Assembly (NCBI GenBank): GCA_050516505.1
Contig: CP191518.1
Coordinates: forward strand, 4,216,001-4,280,000
DNA from: Scandinavium ludwigii_A
Lineage (GTDB): Bacteria; Pseudomonadota; Gammaproteobacteria; Enterobacterales; Enterobacteriaceae
Reading direction: 5' to 3'
DNA length: 64,000 nt
The notes beneath the pieces were generated by a model. The model did no database searches. It was not told where the DNA came from and saw only the letters and a program-made list of their open reading frames with translations. Positions 62,779 through 64,000 of this stretch are shown in pieces. The position numbers and the translations under genes are program-made. Positions within the stretch are counted from its first letter, which is position 1. Each line of letters starts with the position of its first letter.

Positions 62779-64000
62779 TCAGAACTGCGATTCTTCAGTC
62801 GATCCCGTCAGGGCTGTGACGGATGAAGCGCCACCTTGAATGATGGTCGTGACCTTGTCGAAATATCCCGTGCCCACTTCTTGCTGATGCGAGACGAAGG
62901 TGTAGCCCTGTTGGCCAGATTCGAACTCTGGCTGCTGCACTTTTTCGACGTAGTGACGCATCCCTTCGCCCTGCGCGTAGGCGTGGGCCAGGTCGAACAT
63001 GCTGAACCACATGCTGTGAATGCCGGCGAGGGTAATAAACTGGTATTTGTAGCCCATCTCCGACAGTTGCTGCTGGAAGCTGGCGATAGTTTTATCGTCC
63101 AGATTCTTCTTCCAGTTAAACGAGGGCGAGCAGTTGTAGGCCAGCAGTTTGCCCGGATATTTCGCGTGGATAGCCTCGGCGAAGCGGCGGGCCAAATCGA
63201 GGTCCGGTGTGGAGGTTTCACACCACACCAAATCGGCATACGGCGCGTAAGCCAGTCCGCGGCTAATCGCCTGTTCAATACCCGCTCGAGTACGATAGAA
63301 CCCTTCGCTGGTGCGTTCGCCGGTGACAAACTCGCTGTCATACGGGTCACAGTCGGAGGTGATCAAATCGGCGGCGTCGGCATCGGTACGGGCAATTAGC
63401 AATGTCGGTACGCCCAGTACGTCAGCAGCCAGACGCGCGGCAACCAGTTTTTGAATCGCTTCCTGAGTCGGCACCAGCACTTTACCGCCCATGTGTCCGC
63501 ATTTTTTTACCGAGGCGAGCTGATCTTCAAAGTGCACGGCCGCCGCACCCGCTTCAATCATCGACTTCATCAGTTCAAAAGCATTAAGCACACCACCAAA
63601 TCCGGCTTCCGCATCGGCAACAATCGGCAGGAAATAGTCGATATAGCGAGGATCGTTTGGCTCAATGCCCGATGCCCATTGGATCTGATCCGCACGGCGA
63701 AACGTGTTGTTGATCCGATCCACCACCGATGGCACAGAGTTAGCCGGATACAGCGATTGATCCGGGTACATGCTTGAGGCCAGATTGGCATCTGCCGCCA
63801 CCTGCCAGCCGGATAGATACACGGCTTCAATCCCCGCTTTCGCCTGTTGTAACGCCTGTCCGCCAGTCAGCGCTCCGAGGCTGTTCACGTAGCCCTTTTT
63901 GGCGTCGCCGTGCAGCAGGCGCCACATTTTCGCCGCGCCGTGCTGCGCTAGCGTACATTCCGGGTTCACCGAGCCGCGTAATTTCACCACCTCTTCCGCA
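62779..64000 (-). CDS. aceA: Isocitrate lyase AceA, 5'-truncated by the window
   Basis: The frame is open to the window edge; the first complete codons read AEEVVKLRGSVNPECTL, so about 28-29 N-terminal residues are missing compared with E. coli (434). The catalytic loop KKCGHMGGKVLVP is intact, as are the magnesium ligands in VADAEAGFGG, HFEDQLASV, and the C-terminus ALTGSTEESQF. It splits isocitrate into succinate and glyoxylate. It is cotranscribed with aceK (51 bp downstream) and presumably with aceB beyond the edge. Confidence 0.97.
   Translation of the reverse strand, partial: AEEVVKLRGSVNPECTLAQHGAAKMWRLLHGDAKKGYVNSLGALTGGQALQQAKAGIEAVYLSGWQVAADANLASSMYPDQSLYPANSVPSVVDRINNTFRRADQIQWASGIEPNDPRYIDYFLPIVADAEAGFGGVLNAFELMKSMIEAGAAAVHFEDQLASVKKCGHMGGKVLVPTQEAIQKLVAARLAADVLGVPTLLIARTDADAADLITSDCDPYDSEFVTGERTSEGFYRTRAGIEQAISRGLAYAPYADLVWCETSTPDLDLARRFAEAIHAKYPGKLLAYNCSPSFNWKKNLDDKTIASFQQQLSEMGYKYQFITLAGIHSMWFSMFDLAHAYAQGEGMRHYVEKVQQPEFESGQQGYTFVSHQQEVGTGYFDKVTTIIQGGASSVTALTGSTEESQF

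Overview
The window is a stretch of chromosome from a gamma-proteobacterium of the family Enterobacteriaceae. Nearly every gene has an obvious Escherichia coli K-12 counterpart, and gene order follows the E. coli 90-92 minute region in inverted blocks. No rRNA, tRNA, phage, insertion sequence or CRISPR array is visible. Several genes absent from this part of E. coli K-12 and a GC-rich intergenic repeat of the type common in Enterobacter, Lelliottia, Kosakonia and Klebsiella point to that neighbourhood; I cannot fix the genus.

Layout. 1-11 kb: a 5'-cut murP, the Na+/H+ antiporter yjcE, purine permease ghxP behind a cluster of PurR-like sites, a glutathione transferase, the sRNA SraL, the divergent redox pair soxR/soxS, a c-di-GMP phosphodiesterase (pdeC) next to a diguanylate cyclase, and yjcB. 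11-30 kb: DNA repair and replication (ssb, uvrA, dnaB, lexA, dinF with SOS boxes), amino-acid and wall metabolism (tyrB, alr), aphA, qor, pspG with a sigma-54 promoter, dusA, an accessory TraF-like outer-membrane protein and a cupin where E. coli has yjbL/yjbM, then zur, yjbJ, dgkA and plsB. 30-40 kb: ubiCA and the complete maltose regulon cluster malK-lamB-malM / malE-malF-malG around one MalT/CRP control region, then psiE. 40-52.6 kb: the yjbEFGH exopolysaccharide operon, an orphan sugar-isomerase-like gene, pgi, a second CPA1 antiporter, and lysC behind a lysine riboswitch, followed by a PanS-like transporter. 52.6-64 kb: an orphan antidote-like gene with apparent compensating frameshifts, yjbD, rluF, yjbB, metH, iclR, aceK and a 5'-cut aceA.

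How the genes work together. Stress-response circuits dominate: SoxRS (redox), LexA (SOS), PspG (envelope), Zur (zinc) and PsiE (phosphate). Carbon flow is represented by maltose uptake, Pgi, and the glyoxylate bypass with its repressor IclR and the isocitrate dehydrogenase kinase/phosphatase AceK.

I did not find a clearly novel multi-gene system; this is mostly conserved core chromosome. The points most worth a second look are small: a stem-loop repeat family placed at operon junctions (including malE-malF, where E. coli carries a REP), a 95-bp unit in triplicate that carries the aceK terminator and stop codon, the antidote-like gene with -1/+1 frameshifts, long inverted repeats upstream of accessory genes, and a perfect CRP-type site upstream of yjcB.
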